From Piscinibacter gummiphilus (GTDB taxonomy: Bacteria; Pseudomonadota; Gammaproteobacteria; Burkholderiales; Burkholderiaceae_C), in contig NZ_CP015118.1 in NCBI RefSeq assembly GCF_002116905.1, positions 5,084,001 through 5,148,000 on the forward strand: a DNA stretch of 64,000 bases, in the 5' to 3' direction. The translations under genes were made by a program, and so were the position numbers. This document shows, piece by piece, positions 22,459 through 31,277 of this stretch. The notes beneath the pieces were generated by a model that was not told the DNA's origin, did not search any database, and saw only the letters and a program-made list of their open reading frames with translations. Position 1 is the stretch's first letter; each line of letters begins with the position of its first letter.

Positions 22459-23508
22459 TCAGGCGGGAGTCAGGGGCGCGGGAGCAGGCCGGCGTGTGCG
22501 CTTGAACAGCTCGGCCCGGTTGAAACGCAGGGTGATCAGCGCACGGGCCACCGCCTTCGGCGAGATGGCGAGCGCCGTGGCCCAGACCAGCCGCGCCACC
22601 CGCACGGTGAAGCGGAACGGGCGGCCGAACAGCAGCGCGACCGACTTGCGCCACAACGAGGCGACGGTGTCCTGGTGGTCGTCGGCGTAGCGGCCACCGA
22701 GCTTTTTCACCATCAGGCGATAGTTCAGGAACACCAATTCGCGGTCGAGCAGGTTGCCCGCCGGCAGCGTCGCGCCGGCGCGGCGCGCGTGTTCGCGCAG
22801 GGCCTCGAACTCACCGCGCCGCAGCGCGATCTGCTTCGCGAAGCGAACGTCCATGCGGTTGGCGCCGGTGCCGTGCATGCTCTGGTTCTGGCCGTGCAGG
22901 CGGTAGCGGCCCAGCACACGCGGCACCACGATCACGGGGCCGTACAGCGGGGCCACGGTGTTGAGCAGGCCGTCGGGGGCGGCCGGCACGGACAGCGGCA
23001 TCATCGCCTCGAGGAAGGCACGCGCGTAGGCGTTGCCGGTGCACACGGGCCACACGTAGGTGGCATGGCGCTGGAACTCGTCGCGCACGGTGTCGGCGCC
23101 GTAGCCCTCGGGGTAGTTGCAGAAGACGCGGCCGGTCCAGTCGCCCTCCCCGTCGATCACCTTCAACTCGTACTGCAGCTTGGCCGCGCCCGGCTGCCAG
23201 TGGCCCACAATGTCGGCGATGGCATCGGGTTCCAGCAGGTCGTCGGCATCGAGGAACAGCACGATGTCGCCGCGGGACTCGGCGTAGCCGCGGTTGAACG
23301 CAGCCACGTGGCCCGCGTTGTCCTGCCGCACGTAGCGCACACCCGGGAACGACTGGATCACGCGGGCCGAGCCGTCGGTGGAGCCGTCGTCGACCACGAT
23401 GACCTCGAGCGGCGCGACCCGCTGGCGCTGCACACTCTCGAGCGCAAGGCCCACGTAGCGCTCGTAGTTGTAGCAGGGGATCACGACGCTGACGGTGGGG
23501 TTCATCAT
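22459..23508 (-). CDS. GT2-family glycosyltransferase
   Basis: 349 residues with VSVVIPCYNYERYV, VIVVDDGSTDGSARVI and the metal-binding LFLDADDLL. It resembles the gene just downstream (21396-22454) along its length, so the pair may come from a duplication followed by change of acceptor. Its start overlaps the polymerase stop by 4 bp (ATGA). Confidence 0.9.
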   Translation of the reverse strand: MMNPTVSVVIPCYNYERYVGLALESVQRQRVAPLEVIVVDDGSTDGSARVIQSFPGVRYVRQDNAGHVAAFNRGYAESRGDIVLFLDADDLLEPDAIADIVGHWQPGAAKLQYELKVIDGEGDWTGRVFCNYPEGYGADTVRDEFQRHATYVWPVCTGNAYARAFLEAMMPLSVPAAPDGLLNTVAPLYGPVIVVPRVLGRYRLHGQNQSMHGTGANRMDVRFAKQIALRRGEFEALREHARRAGATLPAGNLLDRELVFLNYRLMVKKLGGRYADDHQDTVASLWRKSVALLFGRPFRFTVRVARLVWATALAISPKAVARALITLRFNRAELFKRTRRPAPAPLTPA

Positions 23509-24872
23509 TCTCGGTGCCTTTCGTCGTCGAAGGGGGTGGTCATCGGCATCGTGCTGCCGCTGAAGACGCGGCGGTCGGAGCCGGGGGCCGGCCAGATGGC
23601 CAGCAGCACGTAGATCAGCAGCACGTTCTCCGGGGTCAGCAGGTGGCCGCCCTGGATCAGCCAGCAGAAGAACAGCGTCGCACGAACCTGCACCGGCGCG
23701 TGCGAGCGGCTCATCGCGTACACCATCAGCATCAGGCAGCCCGCGAAGCCGAGCAGGCCGTACTCGTAGACGAGCTTGGCCCAGGTGGGGTCGTGGAACT
23801 CGTACGAACGCGCCGCGTGGAAGATCGTGCCGGGGCCGTGGCCGAGCAGCGCGGTCCAGGTGTCGGAGTCGATCAGCTCGAAGATGAGCCGCATCGGGGC
23901 GACGTAGCGGATGTAGCCGCTGCTGCGTTCGGCGCTGAACTCGCCGATGCGACCGAGCGTGAACGAGAGGTTCAGTGCGTCACCGAACAGCACGAACACG
24001 AGCAGCCCCACCACCGCGATGGCGCCCACACGCACCGCCGTCTTGAAGCCGAACGGGAACAGCAGGCCGAAGCCCAGCGCCAGCAGGCCGGTGCCCGAGT
24101 ACGACAGCAGCAGGCCCGTGGCGAACAGCACCATGCGGCTCCAGCGCTTGAACAGCGCCATCTCGCAGATCAGCGCGAACGCCATCAGGAACGAGAACGC
24201 CGACGGCTCGCGCAGGAAGAAGCCGTTCGACTTGAAGGCCGAGCCGGTGGAGATCTCCGAGTTGAACAGGATGTCCACGCTCAGGGCCTTCGGGATCAGC
24301 GGGCTGAAGTCGAAGAGCCACGGCGGGTGCCACACGAACTGCAGGCTGAACTGCAGGATGCCGGCGACCGCGACGAACGCCGCGATGTTGCTGAACGCGC
24401 GCATGGTCCACGTCCACGCCTCGCGCGACATCGGGAACGGCTTGAGCACGAACACGAACGGCAGGTACAGCGAGGCCAGCAGGATCAGCGAGGCCGGTGA
24501 ACCACCCGCGTCGAACGGCAGGTTCAGGTTCACGCCCAGGCTCAGCGCGCCGATGCTCATGAAGAACACGAACAGCAGCATGCCGGGCAGGTCGAGGTTG
24601 ATGCGGTCCCTCCACAGGCCCACGAAGATCAGCAGGTAGAGGATGGGCACGCCGAAGTTCAGGCCGTAGGCGCCGGTGTTGACTCCGAAGCGGGTCAGCA
24701 CGATGAGCGAGACCATCGCGGCCACCAGCCCCACCTTCAGCGCCCGCGGCATCACCTCGGGCACCTTCGGGGTCACCTCTTCGACCCACTCGACGCCGCG
24801 AGGGGTGTCCTCGCGACCGAGGAACGGGCCTTCCGGCGGACGCAGCACGGGCAGTCGCAACGTGAAACTCAT
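23505..24872 (-). CDS. O-antigen ligase/Wzy-like EPS polymerase
   Basis: 455 residues, about 11-12 membrane spans and a short soluble N-terminus. A large non-membrane loop around residues 330-375 with the GHGPGTIFH segment is characteristic of Wzy/WaaL proteins. It would join repeat units at the periplasmic face after flipping by the Wzx at 9585. Alternatives are a WaaL-type ligase; the setting with chain-length proteins favours polymerase. Start and stop overlap the neighbouring genes by 4 bp each. Confidence 0.8.
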   Translation of the reverse strand: MSFTLRLPVLRPPEGPFLGREDTPRGVEWVEEVTPKVPEVMPRALKVGLVAAMVSLIVLTRFGVNTGAYGLNFGVPILYLLIFVGLWRDRINLDLPGMLLFVFFMSIGALSLGVNLNLPFDAGGSPASLILLASLYLPFVFVLKPFPMSREAWTWTMRAFSNIAAFVAVAGILQFSLQFVWHPPWLFDFSPLIPKALSVDILFNSEISTGSAFKSNGFFLREPSAFSFLMAFALICEMALFKRWSRMVLFATGLLLSYSGTGLLALGFGLLFPFGFKTAVRVGAIAVVGLLVFVLFGDALNLSFTLGRIGEFSAERSSGYIRYVAPMRLIFELIDSDTWTALLGHGPGTIFHAARSYEFHDPTWAKLVYEYGLLGFAGCLMLMVYAMSRSHAPVQVRATLFFCWLIQGGHLLTPENVLLIYVLLAIWPAPGSDRRVFSGSTMPMTTPFDDERHRE

Positions 24873-25720
24873 TTCTGCCAGACCCGGATGTAGTCGACCT
24901 GCAGCCGCGCGGGGAACGCGGTGGCCGCGGACGGGGCGCCGGGCCAGCCGCCGCCCACCGCGAGGTTCATCAGCACGTGCGCGGGCCCGGCATCACGTCC
25001 GTCGTTGTGCTGCCACACGTAGGCGCGGTCGACCACCATCACGTCGTCGACGAAGTGCCGCACGCGGTCTTCCGTCCATTCGACCGCGAAGGTGTGGAAG
25101 CCGTCGGCGTAGTCGACACCCGGGCGGTACGAGCCCGACTTGTCGAGCTTCGATTCCATGTTGCGCGTCTTCTTCGGGCCGTAGCCGTGGACGTAGTGGA
25201 AGCTGTTGCGCGTGGTGTCACGGCCGTTGTCGACGATCTCCATGATGTCGATCTCGGGCGGCCACACCTGGTCCTCGGGGTTCAGCCAGAACGCCGGCCA
25301 CAGGCCCCGGCCGGCCGGCACCTTCACGCGGGCCTCGTAGTAGCCGTACTGGCCGGTCCACTTCGAGCGCAGCATGCCGCTCTCGATGCCGCCGGGCTTC
25401 AGGCCGCCCGTGACACGCGCGACGAGCGAGAGCCCGCCGTCGTCGAACACGTGGTTCTCGTTGTCGCGGTAGCGCTGCCACTCGTCCTTCAGGCGGTCGA
25501 GCTTGCCGTTCTCGTAGATGTAGCGGGTGTGGAATTCGCGGCGCAGCGCGGCCTCGTCGCGGATGTTCTTCCCGAAGTCCCAGTCCTTCACGAGGCGGTA
25601 GCCCTGGCCGTCGATGGCCTTGGGCACCGGCACGCCGTTGGCCAGCACCACCGGCACGGGCGAGGCGAGCACCAGCACCAGCAGCAGCAGTCGGCGGGAG
25701 ACGCGGTTCATCGTCGTCAT
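24869..25720 (-). CDS. Secreted GH16-family endoglycanase
   Basis: 283 residues with a signal peptide (RRLLLLVLVLASPVPVVLA). The GH16 catalytic box is EIDIMEI with E156 as nucleophile and E161 as acid/base, preceded by YGYYEARVKVP and WPAFWL, the substrate-cleft strand. ATG 25720 overlaps the stop of the upstream gene (ATGA). Enzymes of this kind in EPS operons (ExoK, ExsH) cut the polymer to set its length or release it. The substrate, probably a beta-linked backbone, is inferred only from the family. Confidence 0.9.
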   Translation of the reverse strand: MTTMNRVSRRLLLLVLVLASPVPVVLANGVPVPKAIDGQGYRLVKDWDFGKNIRDEAALRREFHTRYIYENGKLDRLKDEWQRYRDNENHVFDDGGLSLVARVTGGLKPGGIESGMLRSKWTGQYGYYEARVKVPAGRGLWPAFWLNPEDQVWPPEIDIMEIVDNGRDTTRNSFHYVHGYGPKKTRNMESKLDKSGSYRPGVDYADGFHTFAVEWTEDRVRHFVDDVMVVDRAYVWQHNDGRDAGPAHVLMNLAVGGGWPGAPSAATAFPARLQVDYIRVWQK

Positions 25721-26901
25721 GCGCGCGGCGACGGGCTCAGGCCCTTCTCCCGGGCGTGGCGCGTGCTCTCGTACAAGGCCCGCGTCTCGTGCCCGATGGC
25801 CGACCAGCTGTCGGACGCGAGCGGCGTGGCGCCGGCGGGGCGGGTCTCGATGGCATGGGCCAGCGCGTCGGTGAGCGCCGCCACGTCGCCCACCGGGATC
25901 AGGCGGCCGTCGACCTCCTCGCGCATGTCCTCCGCGAAGATGCCCACGCGGCTCGCGATCATCCACTTGGAAAACGCCTTGGTGAGGAAGTACACGCCGC
26001 TCGCGTCGATCTGGTGGTACGGGAAGACGAAGCTGTCGGCCTGCGCGAACAGCAGTGCCATCTCCTCCTCGCTCTGGCGGCGGCCGCGGATCTCGATGGT
26101 GTCGCCGAGGCCCAGCTCGGCGATGCGGGCCTCGATGGGTGCCATGTCCATGCGCGGGCGTCCGGCCACCACGAGCCGCGCCTTGCGGCGCGTGGGTTCG
26201 GGCAGCTGCGCCAGCGCCTCGACGAGCAGGTCGAGGCCCTTGTACGGCTTGATCTCGCCGAAGAGCACGAAGGTCCAGCGCGGATCGCGGTCGGCGACCT
26301 GCTCGGGCGTGGGCGGGGTCACGTGCAGCTTCAGCGGGCCGTGCGGGATCACCGCGATCTTGGCCGCCGGCACGCCGCGCTCGATCAGCGTCTGCTTGCC
26401 CGTGCGGGTGTGGACGATCAGGCGGTCGGCCAGGCGGATGGGCCAGTCGAAGCCGAGGTTCTGGAACCACGAGATGCGTTCGCCGTTGAAGGCCACCGTG
26501 TCGTGCACGGTCAGCACCACGGGACGGAACAGGCGGATGACCGCGATCGCGATGCCGTCGACCGGTGGCACCACGGTCCACTGGAAGTGCACGACGTCGG
26601 GCTTGCGCAGGATCACCCGCGCGACCAGCCCGCACAGGCCGGCGACGTGCGACAGGCCCTTCGCGACGATGCGAAGCTTGCCGGGCAGCGGCATCGCCTC
26701 GTCGACGTGGCGGTAGAAGAACGGGTCCACGCGTTCGGCGGGGATCTCCTGGCGGTCGTTCTGGCGCTGGGGCCGCGTGGCCCACTGCGGCTCGACGCCC
26801 GCGGACACAAGGCCGCTGGTGAGCGCGGCGTCGTACGGGGCGGTGAACAGCGACGGGTCGACCAGCAGCGAACGGAGGGGGCGCGCGCAGGGACCGGTCA
26901 T
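25717..26901 (-). CDS. GT4-type glycosyltransferase
   Basis: 394 residues from ATG 26901 (MTGPCARPLRSLLVDPS). It is a GT-B enzyme: N-terminal domain with PDVVHFQWTVVP and VLTVHDTVAFNGE, then FVLFGEIKPYKGLDLLVEAL and an ASGVYFLTKAFSKWM segment in place of the usual E-x7-E. The start overlaps the upstream stop (ATGA). It probably adds an internal residue of the repeat unit. Confidence 0.87.
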   Translation of the reverse strand: MTGPCARPLRSLLVDPSLFTAPYDAALTSGLVSAGVEPQWATRPQRQNDRQEIPAERVDPFFYRHVDEAMPLPGKLRIVAKGLSHVAGLCGLVARVILRKPDVVHFQWTVVPPVDGIAIAVIRLFRPVVLTVHDTVAFNGERISWFQNLGFDWPIRLADRLIVHTRTGKQTLIERGVPAAKIAVIPHGPLKLHVTPPTPEQVADRDPRWTFVLFGEIKPYKGLDLLVEALAQLPEPTRRKARLVVAGRPRMDMAPIEARIAELGLGDTIEIRGRRQSEEEMALLFAQADSFVFPYHQIDASGVYFLTKAFSKWMIASRVGIFAEDMREEVDGRLIPVGDVAALTDALAHAIETRPAGATPLASDSWSAIGHETRALYESTRHAREKGLSPSPRA

Positions 26902-27905
26902 GCGAGGCCCTCCGCGCCGGGCGTGGCCATGCCGGGGCGCCACGGGGTCTCGCGCAACGACAGCAGGCCGCCGAAGAAACCCATGGCCCAGGCCGTGTGC
27001 ATCACGAAGGCGGCAGGGCCACCCAGCAGGCCGCAGGCCGATCGGTGTTTCACCGCCAGTGCCACGGACACCGCGGCCAGCGCCGCGAGGTACGCCGCGG
27101 GCCACACCAACAGCCACGGCGCCCAGGCGGCCAGCACCAGCGCCGCCGCCGAGAGGGCGAGGTGCACGGGCACCGCGAGCTGCCGCGCGCGCATCGAGCC
27201 CGGGTGGCGGCGCACGGTGCGCGAGCGGCCGCGGCCGTAGCCCCTGTACTGCTTCCACAGGCCGGTGAACGTGTCGCGCGGGTGGTATTCGAGGCGGATG
27301 TCGGCGTCGAGCCAGACCTTCGAGCCGAGGGCCCGCTGGCGGCAGTCGAGTTCGGCGTCCTCGTTGTGCGTGAAGGTCTCGTCGTAGCCGCCGGCGCGGC
27401 GGAAGGACGCCATGCGGAAAGCCGCGTGGTGGCCGTGGTCGACGAAGCCGCTGCGGCGTCCGCCGCGGTGGGCCGAACCGCCCGAGCCCACCGGCGTGTC
27501 GGACACCCACGCCGTGGCCTTCTGCAGGCACGAGTGGCCCACCGAGTCCATGGGCACCACGACGGCGTCGGCGCCGTTGCGGTCGAGGGACTCGACGAGC
27601 TGGCGGACGAAGCCCGGCGGGTACACCGCGTGGGCGTCGCAGCGGATCAGCACATCGGCATCGCCACCATGCGTGCGGGCGGCGAGGTTGACGGCGGCGC
27701 TCTGGATGCGGCGCGGATTGCGGAGCAACTGCACGCCCGGCCAGGAGCTCACCCGCTCGGCGGTGCCGTCGGTGCTGCCGCCATCGGCCACCACGAAGGT
27801 GGTGGTGCAGCCCGCGGGCAGGTCCTTGGAGAGCGCCGACAGCACGCCGTCGATCGTGCGCGCCTCGTTCAGCGTGGGGATCACCACGAGGATGGAACGG
27901 GTCAT
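26898..27905 (-). CDS. GT2-family glycosyltransferase, ExoA-like
   Basis: 335 residues. The GT-A domain has LVVIPTLNEARTI, VVADGGSTDGT and LIRCDAHAVYP, then HNEDAELDCR. A C-terminal membrane region (about 245-310) follows. The pattern ADGGSTDGT with RCDAHA resembles ExoA, the succinoglycan beta-1,3-glucosyltransferase. It is 7 bp downstream of the EpsG kinase gene. Confidence 0.87.
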   Translation of the reverse strand: MTRSILVVIPTLNEARTIDGVLSALSKDLPAGCTTTFVVADGGSTDGTAERVSSWPGVQLLRNPRRIQSAAVNLAARTHGGDADVLIRCDAHAVYPPGFVRQLVESLDRNGADAVVVPMDSVGHSCLQKATAWVSDTPVGSGGSAHRGGRRSGFVDHGHHAAFRMASFRRAGGYDETFTHNEDAELDCRQRALGSKVWLDADIRLEYHPRDTFTGLWKQYRGYGRGRSRTVRRHPGSMRARQLAVPVHLALSAAALVLAAWAPWLLVWPAAYLAALAAVSVALAVKHRSACGLLGGPAAFVMHTAWAMGFFGGLLSLRETPWRPGMATPGAEGLA

Positions 27906-27912
27906 GGGCGTG

Positions 27913-28830
27913 TCAGTACTGGTTGAACATCACGCCGGCGAGCCTGGTCGGCGTCGTGTGGATCGCGCTGATCAGCTTCTGCGTGGGCTTGACCCGTGTC
28001 TTGCCCGGCCGCGTGAGGATGATCGCGGCACCGCACTTCGACGCGACGACCCGGGCGTCGGCCCCGTGCGTGTCGGCCGGCGTGTCCACCACCACGTGGT
28101 CGAACTTGCTCAGCAACTCCTGCATCAGCAGGCCGAAGCCGGCGCGCTGCACGAGTTCCAGCGGGTTCGGCGGCGTGGTGCCCACGGGCAGCACGTGCAG
28201 CGACGGCAGGTCGCGCACCTGGTGGATCACGTTCGCCTCGGCGCGGCCGGCGAGGATGCCGCTCAGGCCGTTCTGGTTCGGCACGTTGAACAGCTCGTGC
28301 TGGCGCGGCGTGCGCATGTCGGCGTCGACCAGCAGCGTGCGGCCGCCCAGCTGGCTGAACGTGATGGCCATGTTGCTCGCGAAGAAGCTCTTGCCGTCGC
28401 CGCTGTCGGGGCTCATCACGGCGAGCGCGCGGCGCGGCTTGTCGTTGGCCATCACGCCCATCATCAGCTGGCTGCGCACCTCGCGGAAGGCTTCCGCCTG
28501 GTCGCAGAACGGGTCGATGGCGGCCACCAGTTCCTCGTGGAAGTGGGCGTTTTCGCTCGGCGCATACGGGTAGTGGAACTGCTGGGACAGCGCCCACAGC
28601 ACGTCCTCGCGCGACGCGAGTTTCAGCGCGATGGCAGCCTCGCCGAAGCGCAGGTCGTTCGCGTGCTGGTGGTCGATGATGGCCTGCACCTGCTGGTCCG
28701 ACAGGTCGCACGCTTCACGGATGTAGTCGCCGATGTAGCGGTCGAGCACCTGCGGTTCGACGTCCTGGCGGGCGTCGTGCGGCGAGAAGGACGAGGTGGC
28801 GAAGGAGGGGCGGGGGATGCGGCGGTTCAT
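27913..28830 (-). CDS. epsG: EpsG-type chain-length tyrosine kinase
   Basis: 305 residues. The C-terminal part is a CpsD/CapB-like BY-kinase: Walker A SGDGKS (143-148), A' LLVDADMR (166-173) and Walker B VVVDTPA. There is only one Tyr at the extreme C-terminus (NQY), not a Tyr cluster. The N-terminal 42-86 (LSDQQVQAIIDHQ... FGEAAIALKLASREDVLWAL) looks like the MshEN/GSPII_E_N fold. It pairs with the EpsF membrane protein encoded 23 bp upstream to control chain length. The start ATG at 28830 gives the full N-terminus. Confidence 0.9.
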   Translation of the reverse strand: MNRRIPRPSFATSSFSPHDARQDVEPQVLDRYIGDYIREACDLSDQQVQAIIDHQHANDLRFGEAAIALKLASREDVLWALSQQFHYPYAPSENAHFHEELVAAIDPFCDQAEAFREVRSQLMMGVMANDKPRRALAVMSPDSGDGKSFFASNMAITFSQLGGRTLLVDADMRTPRQHELFNVPNQNGLSGILAGRAEANVIHQVRDLPSLHVLPVGTTPPNPLELVQRAGFGLLMQELLSKFDHVVVDTPADTHGADARVVASKCGAAIILTRPGKTRVKPTQKLISAIHTTPTRLAGVMFNQY

Positions 28831-28853
28831 GGGATCCGATCGAAGACGGGGCC

Positions 28854-30281
28854 TTACTTGGCCAGGCGCGGCATGCCGCCGCCGAACATCCCGGCCTTCG
28901 ACAGGCCGAGGCGCAGCCGGCCGTTCGGCCGCGCGCGGTTGTCCACGGGCAGCGAGCCGAGCAGCGGCTGCCGCAGGTACGCGATGACGTCGGCCTCGGT
29001 GCGCAGGCGCTGGTCGAGCGTCTCGCGGACGATGACCACGCCCACCGCGAGCAGCGTGCCCACCACCAGCGCGATGGCGAGGTTGAGCTTCGTGCGCGGC
29101 GACGACGGGTCGAGCGGCATCGAGGCGTTCTTCAGCACCGAGACGTTGGTCTGCGTGGTCTGGCTCTCGAGCGCGGTCTGGCTCATGCGCGCCTGCACCG
29201 CGTCGTAGTTGCGCTGCGCGTTCTCGACGTCGCGCATCAGCACGGCGGCCTCGTCGCGCTGGCCCTTGAGGAACATCATCTTCGCGCGCTGCTCCTCGAT
29301 GGAGGTGCGCAGCTGCGCGAGGCGCTGCTGGTTCACGCTGTTGTTGGCCGTCACCGAGCCGCTCACCCGGCGCACCTCGGTGTCGATCTTCTGCTTGATC
29401 TGGGCGATGCTGGCCTTGGCCTCGAGCACCTGCGGGTGCTGGTCGCCGAACTTCGAGCTCATCTCGTCGAGCTTCGCTTCCTGGCGCGCCAGGTCACCCT
29501 TGAGCGACGAGATCAGCGCGTTGTTGAGCACCTCGCTCATCTGGTTCGGGTTGCCGCCCATCTGGCCCTGGCGGCCCGCGGACTCGCTGGCCACGGCCTG
29601 CAGCGCGACGAGCTGCGTGGACAGTTCGGTGAGGCGGGCGTTCTCGACGTCGTACTTCTCGTCGGTGGCCATCAGCCCCTTCTGCTGCTGGTATGCGGAC
29701 AGCTTGCCCTGCGCCGACTCCAGCGCGTCACGGGCGTGTTTTGCGCGTTCGTCGAAAAAATTGCTGTACTGCTTGGCAGGTTCCGTCCGCAGGTCGAGCG
29801 TGGTGCCCACGTAGGCGGAGACGAACGCGTTGGCGATGCGGGCCGCGTTGCGCGGGTCGGCCGTCGTGTAGGTGACGGCCAGCACGTTCGACTCACGCCC
29901 GGGGCGCACGTCGAGGCCGCGCAGCAGCACGTCGGCGAGCCACGAGTTGTAGTCGCCCACGCCCTGCGTGACGTCGCGCCACATGCGCTGCAGGTCGGCG
30001 TCCTTGTCCATCCCCAGTTCACGCGCAGCGCGCTGCGCGACCCGTTCGCTGCGGAACACGTCGGCCTGCGTGGCCATGTAGCCCGAGGTGTTCGCCCCGG
30101 GCAGCACCACCCCGGCGATGGGGTCGGGCGACTTCACGTCGAGCACGACCATCGCGGTGGCCGAGTAGCGCTTGGGCAGCAGCAGGTTGGCCGCCACCGC
30201 GAGGGCCGCGGCACAGGCGAGCACGACCACGAACGAGATCCAGCGAGCCCTCAGGACGATTAGTAATTGCGTCAGCGTCAT
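28854..30281 (-). CDS. epsF: EpsF-type polysaccharide chain-length determinant (Wzz/PCP family)
   Basis: 475 residues. It has a Wzz-like N-terminal region with a membrane span (about 15-35) and a long periplasmic coiled-coil section (about 180-390). A second span (about 405-425), preceded by the proline-rich PLDPSSPRTKLNL, leads to a short cytoplasmic tail that would meet EpsG. It is the first gene of the minus-strand EPS operon, with a divergent sigma-54 promoter about 111 nt upstream. No outer-membrane exporter gene (EpsE/Wza) is next to it. Confidence 0.92.
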   Translation of the reverse strand: MTLTQLLIVLRARWISFVVVLACAAALAVAANLLLPKRYSATAMVVLDVKSPDPIAGVVLPGANTSGYMATQADVFRSERVAQRAARELGMDKDADLQRMWRDVTQGVGDYNSWLADVLLRGLDVRPGRESNVLAVTYTTADPRNAARIANAFVSAYVGTTLDLRTEPAKQYSNFFDERAKHARDALESAQGKLSAYQQQKGLMATDEKYDVENARLTELSTQLVALQAVASESAGRQGQMGGNPNQMSEVLNNALISSLKGDLARQEAKLDEMSSKFGDQHPQVLEAKASIAQIKQKIDTEVRRVSGSVTANNSVNQQRLAQLRTSIEEQRAKMMFLKGQRDEAAVLMRDVENAQRNYDAVQARMSQTALESQTTQTNVSVLKNASMPLDPSSPRTKLNLAIALVVGTLLAVGVVIVRETLDQRLRTEADVIAYLRQPLLGSLPVDNRARPNGRLRLGLSKAGMFGGGMPRLAK

Positions 30282-30402
30282 GTAATTCCTACCTCTCTGA
30301 TCGGCACATTCTTCTCAGCACAACCGCCTGAGAAACACACGGGCGGAAACCCTGATGCCAGGGGTTTGCGTGTGCGGGTTTCCATGGAAGCGGACACCTC
30401 CT

Positions 30403-30418
30403 TGCACTCCCTGTGCCA
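30403..30418 (-). promoter_or_regulatory. Sigma-54 promoter of the epsF operon
   Basis: On the minus strand: TGGCAC, AGGGA, GTGCA, with GG and GC 10 bp apart. The predicted start is near 30392, giving a leader of about 111 nt to epsF. Its -24 element forms one arm of the 12-bp inverted repeat 30411-30422/30432-30443; the other arm is the -24 element of the plus-strand promoter. Confidence 0.75.
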
Positions 30419-30443
30419 ATGCTGCGGTGCCGCATTGGCACAG
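30411..30443. repeat. Inverted repeat joining two divergent sigma-54 promoters
   Basis: Perfect 12-bp arms (CTGTGCCAATGC and its complement) around the 9-bp spacer TGCGGTGCC. Allowing mismatches, symmetry extends to 20 bp per arm (17 matches). The arms contain the -24 boxes of the back-to-back epsF and sugar-transferase promoters, so both face outward. Confidence 0.85.
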
Positions 30444-30451
30444 GAGTTGCA
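30436..30451 (+). promoter_or_regulatory. Sigma-54 promoter of the initiating sugar transferase operon
   Basis: TGGCAC, AGGAG, TTGCA: a perfect -24/-12 match, GG at 30437-30438 and GC at 30449-30450. The transcript should begin near 30462, 24 nt before the chosen start at 30486. This is the best RpoN site in the window. Confidence 0.85.
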
Positions 30452-30485
30452 CTTGCAGCGTCACCGAACGTCAAGGAGTACCCCG

Positions 30486-31166
30486 ATGGTTCCGACTGCT
30501 GCACACGAACTCCTCCTAGCAATGCGCAGGCCAAAGAGCGGCCGTGGGCAGGCGCTGGTGAACCAGCTTCACCTGCGTTTGAACCAGCTCGCCGCGGCCG
30601 TGCTGCTGCTGCTGCTCGGGCCGCTGATGCTCGTCATCGCCGCGCTCATCGCGCGCAGGGACGGCGCGCCCATCCTGTTCGGCCACTACCGCGTGGGGCA
30701 TCAGGGCAAGCTGTTCCGCTGCCTGAAGTTCCGCAGCATGTACCGCAACTCCGAGCAGATGCTGTCGGACCTGCTGCGCACCGACCCCGCGGCGAAGGCC
30801 GAGTGGGACCGCGACCAGAAGCTCGAGAACGACCCGCGGGTCACGCCCGTGGGCCACTTCCTGCGCAAGACCAGCCTCGACGAGCTGCCGCAGCTGATCA
30901 ACGTGCTGCGCGGCGAAATGAGCCTCGTGGGGCCCCGTCCCATCACCGTCGGAGAACTGACGCGCTACGGCCGCGTGCGCTGGCACTACCTGAGCGTGCG
31001 CCCCGGCATGACGGGCCTCTGGCAGGTCAGCGGCCGCAACAACACGACGTACGCCGAACGCGTGGCGCTCGACGAGGCGTACATCGACAGCCGCACGCTG
31101 CTCGGCGACATCTCCATCCTGTTCAAGACCGTGAAGGTCGTGCTGTACCGCGACGGCGCACGCTGA
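30486..31166 (+). CDS. Undecaprenyl-phosphate sugar phosphotransferase (initiating)
   Basis: 226 residues from ATG 30486, chosen because AAGGAG at 30473-30478 precedes it by 7 nt and because it lies after the predicted sigma-54 start. One membrane span (about 35-55) leads into the bacterial sugar transferase domain: KFRSM, the KTSLDELPQLINVLRGEMSL box, VGPRP and RPGMTGLWQVSGRN. It belongs to the short WbaP/EpsL-like class that transfers a hexose-1-phosphate from a UDP-sugar to undecaprenyl phosphate, the first step of the repeat unit. It opens the plus-strand operon leading to ureG. Confidence 0.92.
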   Translation: MVPTAAHELLLAMRRPKSGRGQALVNQLHLRLNQLAAAVLLLLLGPLMLVIAALIARRDGAPILFGHYRVGHQGKLFRCLKFRSMYRNSEQMLSDLLRTDPAAKAEWDRDQKLENDPRVTPVGHFLRKTSLDELPQLINVLRGEMSLVGPRPITVGELTRYGRVRWHYLSVRPGMTGLWQVSGRNNTTYAERVALDEAYIDSRTLLGDISILFKTVKVVLYRDGAR

Positions 31167-31277
31167 GCGCGCCGTCCGGGACCGGGGCTGCCCGACGCTG
31201 CTGTCCACCCTCCGGCCATCTCGACCATGGCCAACTTTCTTTCTCGTTTTCCACCGTTCGCCCCGAAGGAGTCATGG

